NCBI RefSeq assembly: GCF_036850765.1
Contig: NC_089493.1
Span: forward strand, 15,315,632 to 15,379,631
Length of the DNA: 64,000 nucleotides
DNA from: Saccopteryx bilineata
Taxonomy: Eukaryota > Chordata > Mammalia > Chiroptera > Emballonuridae
Reading direction: 5' to 3'
Both the position numbers and the translations under genes were made by a program. Positions 44,640 through 56,700 of this stretch are shown here, in pieces (position 1 is the stretch's first letter; each line of letters opens with the position of its first letter). The notes beneath the pieces are model-generated. The model was not told the DNA's origin and did not search any database. It worked only from the letters and a program-made list of their open reading frames with translations.

Positions 44640-45795
44640 TTTAATAAAACTGACTCAAGAGGAACTGAAGAAAGAAGAAGAAAATGACCAAATATCATTG
44701 AAGAAATTGAGCCATTTGTCATAAAACATTAGGCACAAACAGTTTCCAGTTGGATAATTTTGAATTATTGTGGGTCCGCTGGTCCTGAGGCTGTTTAGAA
44801 ATGTTCTACAACAGAGAAAAAGAGGCAGAGCTTCTGGGTTATCTTTATGAAGCAAGTGCAATATTGGCACAAAAGACTGGGCGAGGGCAGCAGTTAGAAT
44901 CAAGTGGCTAGGCAATCTACTCTTTCCTAAGAACATGGGGTATGAAAACACTGCCCCAAGTAGAAGCACATGGAATCTAGCGATGCAGAGAGGGATAGCG
45001 CCATGGCCAAGTGAGGTTCATTTTAACAAAGGGGGATCAATAGTGGGAATCTGCTCATGTAATTCTCTGTTTTGATGAGTAAAGGAGGGAGGGGAAACGT
45101 ATGCTGATTTCAATGGATGTGGCCAAGGCATTTGATAAAAGTCAGCATATGTCCTGGATAAACAAAATGTTGAAACAGTAACAGATCATAGTAGGGATAT
45201 TTCCATGAGTTATTTTCATTATGCTTTAATGGTGAATCAATAGAACCATGTTGTCATTAGAAATAGATGGGATTCCCTCAGCAATAACCACTATGATTTG
45301 AGAGGTGGAACAAAAAGTTCAGAGCACCAGTTGAATAGTGTGTCCTGTATTGCAGGTAAATAATTTACTCCTCCCAAAATTTCTGCAAAAGAGATACTAT
45401 TATTCCCATTTTACTGATGAGAAACTAAAAGCGTGGGGCAGTGACTTGCCCACAGTCACACTGCTGGCAGGGGACAGAGCTGGGCTTGGAATCTGTGCCT
45501 GGACTGTCCCTCTGGAAGAAAATTCTTGCTAATAGGAGACTTGAATAAATGGAGATTGGAACATAATTTTGTAGAGATGGCATTCCTTCTAAATTTATTA
45601 ATGAATTATATTACACTCCAATTATTATAATTCCAGTAAGATTTTCTTACCTTGAAAAAAAAATTATACAGTCAAGTTCCTCCAGAAGATTAGATATTCA
45701 AGAGTAGGCTAGAAAAAATTTGTAGGAAAGTGTGATGAAAAAGAACTTAAAGTTGTAAGCATGTTAATGGCCCAGGAATAAACAAATGGAGGACA
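44640..45795 (+). mobile_element. Ancient L1, ORF2 reverse-transcriptase region, decayed
   Basis: The plus strand follows L1 ORF2 order: 'ttgaagaaattgagccattt' near the start, then an RT-like stretch near 45100 (tttcaatggatgtggccaag), then 'ccagtaagattttcttacc' near 45640. It has many stops and gaps, with a MIR-like segment inserted at about 45345-45530. Confidence 0.65.
45345..45530 (-). repeat. MIR SINE (intergenic)
   Basis: 'ttcccattttactgatgaga' and 'gacttgcccacagtcacact' are the antisense MIR core. Confidence 0.75.
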
Positions 45796-45797
45796 TG

Positions 45798-45970
45798 CAA
45801 TGGGGTTGGCAAACTGAGGCCGATGAAAGCCCTGCCCAGCCATTTACATATTGCCTGTGGCCACTTTCCTGGTACACTGGCAGAGCTGAGTGGGTGCAGC
45901 AGAGACCAATGGGCAGGAAAGCCAGAAATATTTAGTCTGTTCCTTTCCAGAAAATCTTCATCAACCCCTG
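45798..45970. mobile_element. Old hAT-Charlie fragment, MER3-like (intergenic)
   Basis: Starts caatggggttggcaaact and ends cttcatcaacccctg. The middle has 'catttacatattgcctgtgg' and 'aaatatttagtctgttcc'. It interrupts an L1 ORF2 fragment. Confidence 0.65.
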
Positions 45971-46320
45971 GCATGGAATAAAGTCCACATTTTGGTGTTT
46001 CTAGACGGCATGTGAAAATCGGCGGGACTAAATGCTTAGAGCAGTTGTCTTATTTCTCCCCCCACATACAAATTGCAAATAGTAAGTAACATTGTATTGA
46101 AAGAAAGGGTAGTTTTTATTAGTTAGCCATGGAAGAAGTTCTACCAGGGATGCGATAGACAAGGAAGAAGAGAGAGGTTTACACAATGACTATAAAAGGT
46201 TAAAATGGCAGGGAACACTGGAAACAATACTGGAAGTCAAATGGCTAACTGGGAAAAACATTCGTCAGAAGTGTTGAACATGGTTCAGTGTTTGGTGGTC
46301 AGGGTTCAGCTATGGATTAC

Positions 46321-46760
46321 AGATCCTGTTCTGGCTCATTAAATAGGAAGAGATTTCATACAAGGAATGAAGTGGTTACAAACACTTGGAAGGGCTGAAG
46401 GGGGAGATGCCAGAACTGGTCTGCCAGGGCAGCTGCTGCTGGGGTTTGGACAGGAAGCTGCTGAGGAAGCTGCTGTCTCCTCTACTGATCATTGGGTCCC
46501 AGGGTCACATCAGTGAGCCAAGAACAGGAAGCTGCAGCCAGAACCATTGGCTCATGAGTCCCATTGAGCCCAGTGATCCTACAGCAGCAAATGTGAATGC
46601 CATATGTGCCTCGGGTATTGACTTAAGTTTCGCACTCAAATCCCTGCTAGTGTGTCCCAGTGTTAGAATTCCATCACATTTAAAATCTTAGCTGCAAGGG
46701 AGTCTGGCAAGGGTGGTTTTTAGCTTTCCTAGAACAGAAGAAGATTAGGGCAGGTGCTAA
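46321..46760. repeat. Unclassified old interspersed repeat
   Basis: Contains 'ggctcattaaataggaagag' and 'catttaaaatcttagctgca', which look like known old LINE- or LTR-derived sequence, but I cannot name the family. It lies between two L1 ORF2 fragments. Confidence 0.35.
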
Positions 46761-46799
46761 AGGAGCCAGTGTACCCTACTGCCCACAGTGATGCACCCT

Positions 46800-47270
46800 G
46801 GAGTGTATATAGAGAACTTTACAGCGCTAACCAGGAAAAAGTAAGTGCCCTATTTTCAAAAAACAGGCAACAGAGAAGACAGGTCACTCAAAAGAAGACA
46901 ATCAAGAGGTCATTAAAAATGAAAGGCTGCTCGATCTTATTATAATAAAGAACTGTAACTGAAATCACCAATGATAAACTTGATATGTCAAAGATGTTGA
47001 GGGGGGAAAGAGGGACCCTCATAGTCACTACACAGTCAGAGAGCCTTTATAAAGGGCAGAGTAGACTCCCCAATCCAGTGATCCTGCTGCTGGGAGTATC
47101 TGCCAAGAAAGGAGCTCATCCAGTTATTTCTCTTCATGGCGAAGTACTGCAGACCCTCTAGATGCCCATCAGAAGGGGACTGAGGAAATACATGATGGTA
47201 CATTTACATCACAAAATACTGTACCACCTTTGAAAAAGAGAAACATTGCTCAGGAATGGCCCTGTATGGA
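46800..47270 (+). mobile_element. Ancient L1, ORF2 end and 3' region
   Basis: Continues the element above with 'caggtcactcaaaagaagac', 'ccaatccagtgatcctgctg' and 'gatgcccatcagaaggggac', all typical of the last part of ORF2 and the 3' UTR. Not coding. Confidence 0.65.
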
Positions 47271-47274
47271 AATA

Positions 47275-47470
47275 GAGCACAGGCTTGGGAACTACGGTGC
47301 CTGAGTTTGAACCCTGGTTCTACCACTGACTAGCTGTGTGATCCTTGAACGTAATCCATTTGCCCTTTTGTGAAATGAAAATAATAACAGCAAAGTAGGC
47401 ATAATAACAGCTAATCACCTTCTTGGTGAGGGTTGTATGAAAATTACGTGAGTTAATATTATGCCTCCTT
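47275..47470 (+). repeat. MIR SINE (intergenic)
   Basis: 'gcctgagtttgaaccctggt' and 'accactgactagctgtgtga' give a clear, nearly full-length MIR. Confidence 0.85.
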
Positions 47471-47859
47471 TTTAGCTCTCAGTGATTATTAGATGTTATT
47501 ATGTTTGTTGCTCGAGATCATGACCATGACGTGACATTCCAAGTGATAAATTAAGGTTTCAGAAAATCAAGTACTTTGTGATCTATTTTGTATAAAAAGT
47601 AGTGTACACATGAGCACACACACATAAACGACAGAAGCAGCAATAGAATTTTCCAGACTGTGTTCAAGGTATTAGAAGAGATCCTCTTTGAATGGGATTT
47701 CAGGTGATTTTGCTTATATGGGCATTGTATTAATATATATATTTCAGTGTGTATGTATGTGTGTTTATACTGTGCCATGTAGCATTTTAAAAAAGTTATT
47801 AAAATAACCAGAGGAGGATTTAAACTCCCTTATATTATTTTGCCTAAAGTAAGACACAA

Positions 47860-49390
47860 CTCACTGCTGGCAGACAGGGCCCCAAGGTCCCCGAAGAGAA
47901 GCTGGGAGTGTCAGCCATGCTTGGAAACACGCTGGACCACCGCAGGGAGCTTGGGGTCTCCAAGCAGGAATCCGGCATCAGTTCAGATCACCATGGCAAC
48001 CACAGTGGAACGTTAAAAAAAAGAAGCGGTTTTTAGGGAAGAAAGTGCCTCTCTATCATTGGGAGCATAAAAATAAGCTTATAAATTTTATGTTTTTGAC
48101 AGCAATTCTCTTTCTTCCATCCCCAAACTCCCCGAGCGAGGATTCCAGCCCTTGGCCCATAGGTTCAGACAGCTAACGAACGATTTGGCATAGAAGCTCT
48201 TTTCCTAAACGGCAGATGTTTCCTGTTCTGATGACCCGTGGACTCTGGAGATGATTGTTTAATAAACACGTGGGAAATGAGGCGTCCAAGAGAGCGGTGT
48301 CCTCTTCAAAACGGAATTAGCAAATTTGTGAGTTCTATGGAAAGTGCTTCGGAGGCTGGAGGGGAGGGGATTCCTCGCTCTGCCGCTTGGACGTTTGATG
48401 GCTTAGCTTCTGCCTGGCCCCTCTGGAGACAGCTGCTCCTCTCATCTAGAGAGCTGTCTTCATTGTAGGAGAGTTATAACCATTAGAAATGAGTTGTTTG
48501 GAGCTCCAAATCTACCTTTCTAGAATTTCCACCAATTATTCTAATTCTAGATCAGAAACTTCGAGAATGTCTTAACTCTTACCCAATTCAAAACCCTTCA
48601 AACAGATAAAGTCGCTGTCGTAGACCATCTTGGAAAGTGGTATTAATTTATCATCTATGATTGGGGGTTCAGGAATTCTTGGGTACCAGGGCTGTAAGAA
48701 TAGAGCAGACATCCTCCCTGATACTCTTGTTTGAAAAGCCCGTGATGTTTCTCCTCTTTTTTCCTGTAACATTTTCCTTTTGATCTAGTTATGCTTCAAA
48801 AATCAGGATAAATGTTATGCCTCTCAGGAGGTTGACGGGTCCTCTCGGGGCCACGGGTCATCTGCTCTGTGGTTGCTCCTCTTCCCTGAGGTGAGGCGGC
48901 TTCTTTTTAGATCCCTCCGCTTCCCCGAGACTCACTCAAGGGTTGGGCAAGTGGGAGTGGAGGGTGGTGCTGTCCCTGGGTGACTCCCGGGTGCCCATCT
49001 TTCTCTGGGGCTCCATAAATGCCGACGGTACAGTGTGACTGGTACTGAGGACAGGGAACATGCCCCCGTGTCCGGCGTCCCTGTTAGCGCTGCCTCAGAC
49101 GACATTCCCTTCCTGTTCTGTTAGTTGTCAGTGAGCGTGCGGTTCAGCGGCTGACAGACGAGTTGTCCTCTTTCCCAGCTGAGACATCACAGAGCTTTGA
49201 GAGCTCCCACCAGGGAGCCTGCGGGTCCTCCCCTGGGCTGACCCGTCCTTTCAGTGCCACAGGTTTGCACTTGCGTGCTCTCCTCTAGTTAGGCCGTGAG
49301 CTGTTAAAAAATGGGGTCACAGGCTTCGCAGGCTTGTGTCTGGTGTGCAGTGTGGTCATCTCTCCTTCCAATGGCCTGCCAAGCCCCACA
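47860..49390. other. Intergenic, mostly non-repetitive
   Basis: No gene seen. It contains an RFX X-box-like motif (47987-48000). Otherwise moderate GC and no repeat recognised. Confidence 0.4.
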
Positions 49391-50370
49391 GCTGAGACTA
49401 AAAGTTGCTAAGGACCGCATGTCCCAATTTCAGAGAACAGCCCAGTGGGGCCCAGCCTCTCCCTGGAGGGCTTTCTGAGGGACACCAGCTAGAGCAGGAG
49501 CCCCACTCCTGTTTCCCCAACTCCCCCCGATGGAAGAGGGCTGGGGCAAGGCGTATCCGCTTGGGGTGTGTCTGTTTGTGGCATTGTTGATGAAGACAGA
49601 CTATTCTGTTTGCTCTCCTCCCCAAAATAAGGGATAGAAGGCTCCCAAATCTAGTGTGGGAGCCTGAACCATCCTTCTTTCCAACAGCGGGGGAGCCAGT
49701 GGTCGTGTGTCTGCTCTCCCAGGTTCCCATGCTGCTGGAGAGTGGGGACAGGGGCTGGGGGGCCGGGCCCAGAGGCAGCCCCAGCCAGTTGTCTGTACTA
49801 GCCCCGTGTGCGCGGCGGGGTCATATGAACATCTCATGGATTTCAGACATGCCCAGGAGGGGGCGCTGGCTGCCGTACAGGTTTCCTATTAGGAGGGTGG
49901 TCCCTGCAGTCTTCTTTGGGGGTAGTGAGGGAGGGAGGTACAGGATAGACACAGTAGGACTTCCCATAGGAGGGGGCCTGATGACCACTCATCCTCAGCA
50001 AAATCCACAAATGGGTTCCTGAGAGCCCATTTTGAACCCTACCCCATGGAGGTGACTGCTGTCCAGTTGGGATTAAACAAAGAAATGGGCAACCCAACAG
50101 AAAGAGGCTGGCACTTGGCCACAGGTACCTGGGCAGGCAGGCGCCTGGGCCTCCTCTCTGTCTTCCTGCCCCAACACCACAGCAGCAGGAACTGGACAGA
50201 GAGACAGAGGGAGTGGGGGGGGGGCACCTGGGGTGGCAGATCCAGTCCACCTGCAGCCTGGGCTTTGACTCCCACATGAGTCTGAAGCATTACAATGGAG
50301 AATGGGACTTTAAGAACTGGAGTTATACTTTTCCAATAATTAAAACCGACAAAAAAAAAAAAAAAAATCA
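49391..50370. other. Intergenic GC-rich block ending in poly-A
   Basis: GC-rich, with short frames on both strands, ending in attaaaaccgac plus about 18 A. This could be the tail of an old retrocopy, but I cannot identify a parent and see no clear target duplication. It holds the CTCF-like site at 49853. Confidence 0.3.
49853..49867 (+). promoter_or_regulatory. CTCF-like site (intergenic)
   Basis: CCAGGAGGGGGCGCT matches the consensus at 14 of 15 positions, in a GC-rich non-repetitive block. Confidence 0.45.
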
Positions 50371-50558
50371 ATGGAACTGAGTTGAAATAGTCCTAAAATC
50401 CCCTTCTCTCCAGCAGGGACATTCTGGCAGATCAGGTTCTTTGAGCCAGGACAGTTAAGGGGAAAGTAAGTCCCTCCCATATATTCAGCACCCAGGAATG
50501 AGACCACCAGGGCACCAACTTCTCTGGGTATGTTTGTAAACCGTCCATGCGTCTATAA

Positions 50559-50943
50559 CAGGGATCTCAAACTCAACTCAGCATGTGGGCCGCAGAGCAA
50601 GATCACAGCCGTTCGGCGGGCCGCACTAGATCTACAAAAGGCAACTGTTACGCAACACTTTTCTCACTGCAGTTGAAAACAAAAAAAAATCAGTACAAGC
50701 ACAATCGTACATGCAGTTTACTCAGTGTCACAAAATAACCAGAAACTGTAGTTCGCATCACAACTGCTGTTAACGAAGCTAATATCTAGCTAGGATGCTA
50801 GAGAAATGAAAAATACAAGTAGGCCCCTAGGCTTACTTAATTTTATCCAAAATATTTTGAACTTCGTGGACTAGTCTGCGGGCCGCACAAAATTGTTCGG
50901 CAGGCCGCATGCGGCCTGGTGGGCCGCGAGTTTGAGACCCCTG
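50559..50943. mobile_element. hAT-type MITE, family 3 (intergenic)
   Basis: A 385-bp element with ends cagggatctcaaactc and gagtttgagacccctg and GGCCGC-rich subterminal motifs. The 8-bp duplication gtctataa is perfect (50551-50558 and 50944-50951). Confidence 0.93.
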
Positions 50944-51339
50944 GTCTATAACATGGTCCCACCCTGGAGGCCGCTGGGAGGCTGGGTCACCTTCCTGGTC
51001 TGGAGAGTGAAGTTGTGAAGAGAGCGCTCTCCCCTTATGGCAGGTGTGTGGCACCATGGGCTTGTGGAATGGACCTGTGGGCCTACAGTAGTGAGTGGGG
51101 TCCTTTTCTTGACCTTTAAAGATGGAGATTCATTAGAAGTACAAGATTGAATTACCCAGCCAACCAGCTGTGAATGAGGCGCCACCTCTGACCAGGAAAT
51201 CATAACGAATTGGATGAGTTTTAGAGTAGGGTGATGTCCGAAAACCCCTTCATGCATCCATGTGTCTCCTCCTTGTGCTGCTCCTGTGTAGAACTGAAAA
51301 CAAGTGCATAAATATTTGTTTCATTTCTGTTTATTGTCT

Positions 51340-51475
51340 GCCTCCTCCACTAGACCATAAGCTTCCAAGGACAGGGCCACATCTGTTGGGCTCACCATTC
51401 TATCCATTACCAGCCCAGTGATGGGCACATGGCAGACACTCAATATTTATTAAAGGAATGGTTTTATGAACACTC
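51340..51475 (+). repeat. L2 3' end (intergenic)
   Basis: 'agaccataagcttccaagga' and 'agacactcaatatttattaa' give a clear L2 terminus. Confidence 0.8.
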
Positions 51476-51599
51476 AATGGTGGTCATTAAAATAATGTTC
51501 TTTAAATTGCTGATATTATTGTAAGCTACATGTCCTGGTTTCACTAGGCTGTGATCCAAAATAAGATCACATTTTCTTTTTAAAAATCCACATTGTAAT

Positions 51600-52500
51600 G
51601 TTTTGTGTTTTTTTTTTTACCAGAGGAGCCCCCTCCCCAGGGGAATTCTGGGAGTTGTCCGAGGGGCTGTGTCTCAATGGGGCTCAGAACTGTGCCCAGT
51701 TCTCCCTGCTGTTGTCCAGCCCCCTCTGATGTGCTCACACTGCTGCCCTGGTTACCAGTGACCCTCAGAGGGTGGCTCTCCTGTGGGCGTGGCTGCTGGT
51801 GCTGGTGTCTCTCTCTAGCACCCCATCCTGGTTTCTGGGGAGCAAGGACTGACCTGTCCCCTCTGCTCCTCCATGCTGGCCTGGGCGCGGACGCTCTTCC
51901 TCTTATCCCTGGAGCACACGAGAGGCCCAGATACCTCAGAGAGTAACTTACACCCATCCCTGCCTGTCAATACCCACAAACAAATGAGCTACTTCCCTGC
52001 CCACCTCCTGGCCAGCCACCAAGCAGTGGGACAGCTCCTCGTCCAGCACTGGGAAGGCCCTACGCGCCTCCCTCCCTCAGGGTCCGGGACAAACATCCCT
52101 GAGCATCTGAACAGAGGAGTCATTTGTGTGCCTTCTCGCAACGTTGAGCCCACAGCTCTGCTGCCGGGTGCACCCTGCTTGTCTTATTAAATGAAACATT
52201 CAGCAACATCAACATGCAGTGAACTCCACTGCCCAGAGCTCTTCCCCAGGGGTGCCAGGTGGGAATCTGCTAATAAATATTTTCCTAAACCAAAATGCAG
52301 TCTTCCCTGAAAGTAAATTCCAGACTCTTCTCTTAGGAGGCAGAAACTATGGGCAGCTTCAAAAGCTTTGGGGTCTATTCTCAGTGACCTGGTTGTTACC
52401 CCTGAGGTGTTTTTGCAGGACGACACTCATTTGGATGTTATGATCCCTCTGTTAGAAATCTAGTCACTACTTTGCACTTATCCTTATTTATTTATTTAAC
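51600..52500. other. Intergenic, unclassified, begins with oligo-T
   Basis: Starts with about 12 T at 51609, then GC-rich sequence. It could be an antisense retroelement or LTR fragment. No family recognised. Confidence 0.3.
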
Positions 52501-52564
52501 AAATATTTATTAAAGATTTTTTAAAAATCTGTGTTTCTAATAGAATTTATATTCTTAGAGCAAA

Positions 52565-52690
52565 GATCGGCAGTTTTTTTTCTGTAAATGGTCAGATAGG
52601 AAATACTGCGGGCTTTGTGGTGCGCGGGTCTCTCGGACACTACCCAGCGCTGCCATTTTTGCACCGAAGCCGCCGTAGACGGAGTACGTG
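52565..52690. mobile_element. Old hAT-Charlie, MER3-like, left part (split)
   Basis: Reads 'gatcggcagttttttttctg' then 'tgcgggctttgtgg' and 'gccgccgtagacggagtacg'. The matching right part is at about 53880-53970. The gap between holds an LTR-like element and a SINE. Confidence 0.6.
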
Positions 52691-53875
52691 TGGTGGGCAG
52701 TTAGACCTGAGTGGAGCAAGGGGCGCAGGCCAGGCCCAGGAGGTCACCAGGGCGGAAAGCCCCGGGTGCCTAGCAACGGGCAACACTGGAGAAATAAGGT
52801 CTCACCCCCAGGGAAACCCTCTTCCACTGGCACGTTGCTGGCCATGCGGGTTAGACCCCCTCAGCGGGGGTGTGAACAGGTGGGCTGGAAGGTAGCCCCC
52901 AAGCATTTAGCCCCCAGGACACTGAGGTTCTGACCCTTATTTATTTATATTTTTTTGCATTTTTCTGAAGCTGGAAACAGGGAGAGACAGTCAGACAGAC
53001 TCCCGCATGCGCCCGACCGGGATCCACCCGGCACGCCCACCAGGGGCGACGCTCTGCCCATCCTGGGCGTCGCCATGTTGCGACCAGAGCCACTCTAGCG
53101 CCTGGGGCAGAGGCCACAGAGCCATCCCCAGCGCCCGGGCCATCTTTGCTCCAATGGAGCCTTGGCTGCGGGAGGGGAAGAGAGAGACAGAGAGGAAGGT
53201 GCGGCGGAGGGGTGGAGAAGCAAATGGGCGCTTCTCCTATGTGCCCTGGCCGGGAATCGAACCCGGGTCCTCCGCACGCTAGGCCGACGCTCTACCGCTG
53301 AGCCAACCGGCCAGGGCCATTCTGACCCTTATTAATACATCCAGGCCTCAGCTGTGTTTCAGCTCCAGACCCAGAAAAGCAGCAGAACCGGACAAGCTGA
53401 CCTCGGGACCAACTGCATTAACTAATGATCTCCTGCCTTGGCACCTACCGATCAGGGGAGACCACGACTCTAAAAGAACCAGAGAACTGATGGACATTCT
53501 ATTGAGATCCTCCCCTGGGGCCCCACGGATCTCCACCTTCCAAGCCCTTAGGATGGAGGCCCCGGCTCCTTCTCCCTCCAGGCTCCTGCCCCTCTTCTCC
53601 CCCTTCCCCGGGCACGTTCTCCTTGCCTCTCTTCCTCCTGAGCTCTACGGGGCCCCGTGAGACTGGCATCCAGGGGCACAGTGGGCAGCGGCAGCTCGTC
53701 CCAGGCTAACCCCCTGACCTTGTCTCCGGCCCCCTTTTCTCTGAGTTCTAGTGTAGGTCATTTCTTCCCGAGCGTGTTCCTGCACAGCCAATAAATTCTT
53801 GCTTTACTTGCTGCACTTTGTCTCTTTGACTGAATTATTTACTTAAAAAGACAAGAATCGAGGTCTCATCATTTC
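52690..53875 (+). mobile_element. Solo LTR-like element of an endogenous retrovirus, interrupted by a SINE
   Basis: The segment between the two hAT halves begins near tgtggtgggcag. It is GC-rich, and towards its end it has AATAAA at 53790-53795 followed by cttgctttacttgctgcact, as in the R/U5 of class I LTRs. It ends near gaggtctca. No retroviral gene remains. Exact ends and target duplication are not resolved. Confidence 0.5.
52943..53319 (-). mobile_element. tRNA-derived SINE, family A (inside an LTR)
   Basis: Minus-strand copy with the duplication ttctgacccttattt (52928-52942), matched in the first bases at 53320-53334. It sits inside an LTR-like element. Its CTCF-like core has lost one G. 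CpGs are well kept. Confidence 0.92.
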
Positions 53876-53879
53876 GCCG

Positions 53880-53970
53880 ATAAAAAATGGACACGGGTGT
53901 CTCCAATAGAACTTTATTTACAAAACAGATGGCTGCCCCTGGGTGTCGTAGTTGGATGACTTCTGTTCTG
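53880..53970. mobile_element. Old hAT-Charlie, MER3-like, right part (split)
   Basis: Reads 'aaaaaatggacacgggtgtc' followed by 'caatagaactttatttacaa', which continues the family sequence left off at about 52690. Confidence 0.6.
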
Positions 53971-53999
53971 GACAATAAAACAGATACATAAAGTGGCAG

Positions 54000-54560
54000 G
54001 TGTGACTGAGTGCTCAGAATAAAAATAAGACCTGAGGAACGGCAGGGGACTGATGATGTAGGAATTTACGGTGAGTGAGATTGGGAATCCCTGGAGGATT
54101 TGGAGAGGGAACGGTCTGATCTGACTCCCGACTCCAGGGGAGCACACTGGATGGAAACTTGGAAAGCAGTTGGGAGGTTATTGCAATGGCCCGGACGCAA
54201 AGGGATGGTGACCGGCACAGATTGGGCGTGATGAGGTAAGACGCAGTGGCATTCTAGGTACATTTAGAAGGTTAACATTAAACATAGGCTTTATTGATGG
54301 TCTATACTAAGAAGGACATCCAAGGATGGCACTAAGATCCCAGTCTGAGCAGTTGGAAGAATGGATTTTCCATGTACTGAGATGAATAAGAGAGAAGGTG
54401 GAGCAGGTTTGGGGGCAGAACACCACAAGTTCTGTTTGGAACGTTTTAAGTTTGAGGTGCTTGTCTGACATCCAGGTAAAGATATCGAATAGACACTTGG
54501 GTGTATGAGTCTGAGATTAAGGGCGAGGTAGCTGGTGTTACAAATCTGAGTCATCGGCAT
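54000..54560 (+). repeat. Unnamed ancient mammalian repeat (intergenic)
   Basis: 'gcagttgggaggttattgca' then 'tgtactgagatgaataagag', 'gaggtgcttgtctgacatcc' and 'gtgttacaaatctgagtcat' follow the order of a well-known old mammalian repeat whose name I cannot give with confidence. Confidence 0.5.
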
Positions 54561-56368
54561 GCTGGCGGTCCTGCCGTAAGGGTGAGCTCAGCCGGGGAGT
54601 GAGAGCTGATGTAGGAGAGGCCTGAGGATTGAGCCCGGGGGTGTGTGTGGGGTATTCTGGGGTTTGGAGATTTGGGAACAGAGACCAGGGAGAGGAGGAT
54701 TCAGCCGAAGAAACAGAGTGAGTGGCCAGCGTGGGAGGAGAGAGGCCAGGGAGAGTGGGCTCCGGGCAGGGGTGGGATGGAGAAGCCAGTGCTGCTGGTG
54801 GGGCCACAGGGATGCGGCCGGGGATGTCTGCTGCTCAGACCCGGAGCACGGGCCTTCTGTGATCCAGTGCTAGAGCCCAGGGGCCGGGGGCACTCCTTGC
54901 CTTTCCTCGGGGGCCCTGCATCCATTCCCCTCGGTGGTTTCCTGCCATGGCCTCCACGGAGCTCCCGGGCCATCACTCTTCCCCGATCCCTTTATCACCA
55001 GACAAGCTGCACTTTCTTTGTGACCTGGCAACTTGGCAGGGAAATCGTACCTCCCAAATTGCTCATAATCCTTGGCTAAATGGCTCCCTGTGTACCGACG
55101 AAAGAAGCCAGCAGAGTCGGAGAATGATTTCTGGAACGAAGGGGAAAACTTTCTGACAAAAATACAGGCCCATCACGTCCCACCTCCATGCCCTCCCCTG
55201 CTCGCTGGGGCGGGATGAACTCTCCTGCCAAGGCGGGTTGCTCTCACAGGGAAAGAATGCAGCGACCCGGACAGGCTGGGGAGCACTGGCTCTCACACGG
55301 AGACGAAAGCAATGGGGATGCCCTTTCCTGAGGGGGTGAACGGGTGTGTCTGAGGGCAAGCGTGGGGTGCGGAGGAGGGTGGGCAGAGGGCTCGCGGGGG
55401 CTGCCAGAGAAGAAAGACCAACACAGAAATGGCGGTAATGGAGATGGCAGGCGTGGCTTGTTTGTGCATCATTTTGAGCAGCTGACCTCAAATTGGCCCC
55501 TTGTTGAAGGTCACGGATCCAGGAAATCAGCCCCCCCCTCACTCCTTTTCCCCTCACAGCGAAGACAGCACCTAGCACTCTGGGTTCACATCTGTGTGCG
55601 CCTTTGTTCTATGTTTTTCCCGCTCTGTTCCACTTGGGTATTTGGCAGGAGAGACTGAGGTTTGGAAGCGACACCACAGCTGTCGCCTCCATGCCCACTC
55701 TACTGAGTTACCTTGAAATCCCTCCTGCTTGGCAGGCTCTCTCTGGTTCCCGCTGAGCCGAGTCTCAGGCAGGCCTTTGTTCTGACACGGGATCTCGTAC
55801 TTGGCACCTCCCCCCTAAAGTCTTCTTGGATTATTGAGCATCAGTCTTCTAGGCTTCAAATCTTGTGGTTGTCCCTCAATACAGCTGAGAGCTATGGAAC
55901 TGATGGCACCTCTGGATGCTTTGGGTCCCAAGCCAAGGACTACACAGGGATGCTCTGTGTCTGACACGGGTCAGGCCAGGGACGTCCTTTAGATCAGTGG
56001 CTCACCTGTAAAGATGGAATGCTTCTAGACTTATTTAAAGCTTCTCCTTGTTACTGGGCTTTACCAAATCCATAATACCACGTTTGCATAGTGGCCTGAA
56101 CAGGTAGCGAGTCACAGAAAATGTAGGCAGAGAAGAAAGGAGCATGTCGTTGGTAGAAGAATATATTATTTTAATATCAGCTGCCAGAAATATTCCCAGC
56201 AAGGGAGGTATTTTAGGGTAAGGATCTTGACAAGTCTTTGGGGGAGCCGACAACCCAAGGAATCTTGCAAGTGCTGTGCACGGATAGTAGGGTGTGGAGG
56301 GAGGGAGAAGAGAGGGCGGAGCTGGAGAGGGTACCCGAGGCTGGCCACGTGCCAGCGCCTCTGTCTGT
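54561..56368. other. Intergenic, GC-rich, unclassified
   Basis: No gene recognised. The 171-codon minus frame at 55063-55578 has no domain, no splice context and a shadow frame opposite. Confidence 0.35.
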
Positions 56369-56700
56369 CAGCCAGGGTCTCCAGAGAAGCAGCGCCAGTG
56401 ATATGGATGTATACGCACATGTACATGTAGAAAGAGATTTATTACAAGAGACTGACTCACATCATCGTGGAGGCAGAGAAATGTCAGGGCCTGCTCTGTC
56501 CAGGCCCAAAGGCCCGAGGACCAGGGGCACCACAGGCCAAGGTTCACTGTCCCAGCTCCAATGGGCAGCGGGAGTGAATTCAACCGTCCTCCGCCCTTTT
56601 TCCCTATTCAAGCCCTTGGCTGATTGGGTGATGCTCATCCTCACTGGGGAGGCTCACCTGCTCGACTCAGTTCCCCAGTTCAAATGCTGATCTGTTTGGG
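56369..56700 (-). mobile_element. ERVL/MLT2-like LTR fragment
   Basis: Reverse orientation: 'gtctccagagaagcagcgcc', 'gagatttattacaagagact', then 'cttggctgattgggtgatgc'. This is the complement of the pattern at 40.5-41.2 kb. Confidence 0.55.

Noticed and set aside
44640..47270. Functional LINE-1
   Set aside because: Frames are broken many times, with insertions of MIR and hAT sequence; it is an old fossil.
55063..55578. 171-codon minus-strand frame as a gene
   Set aside because: No domain, signal or family resemblance, and competing frames on the other strand; GC-rich sequence gives such frames by chance.
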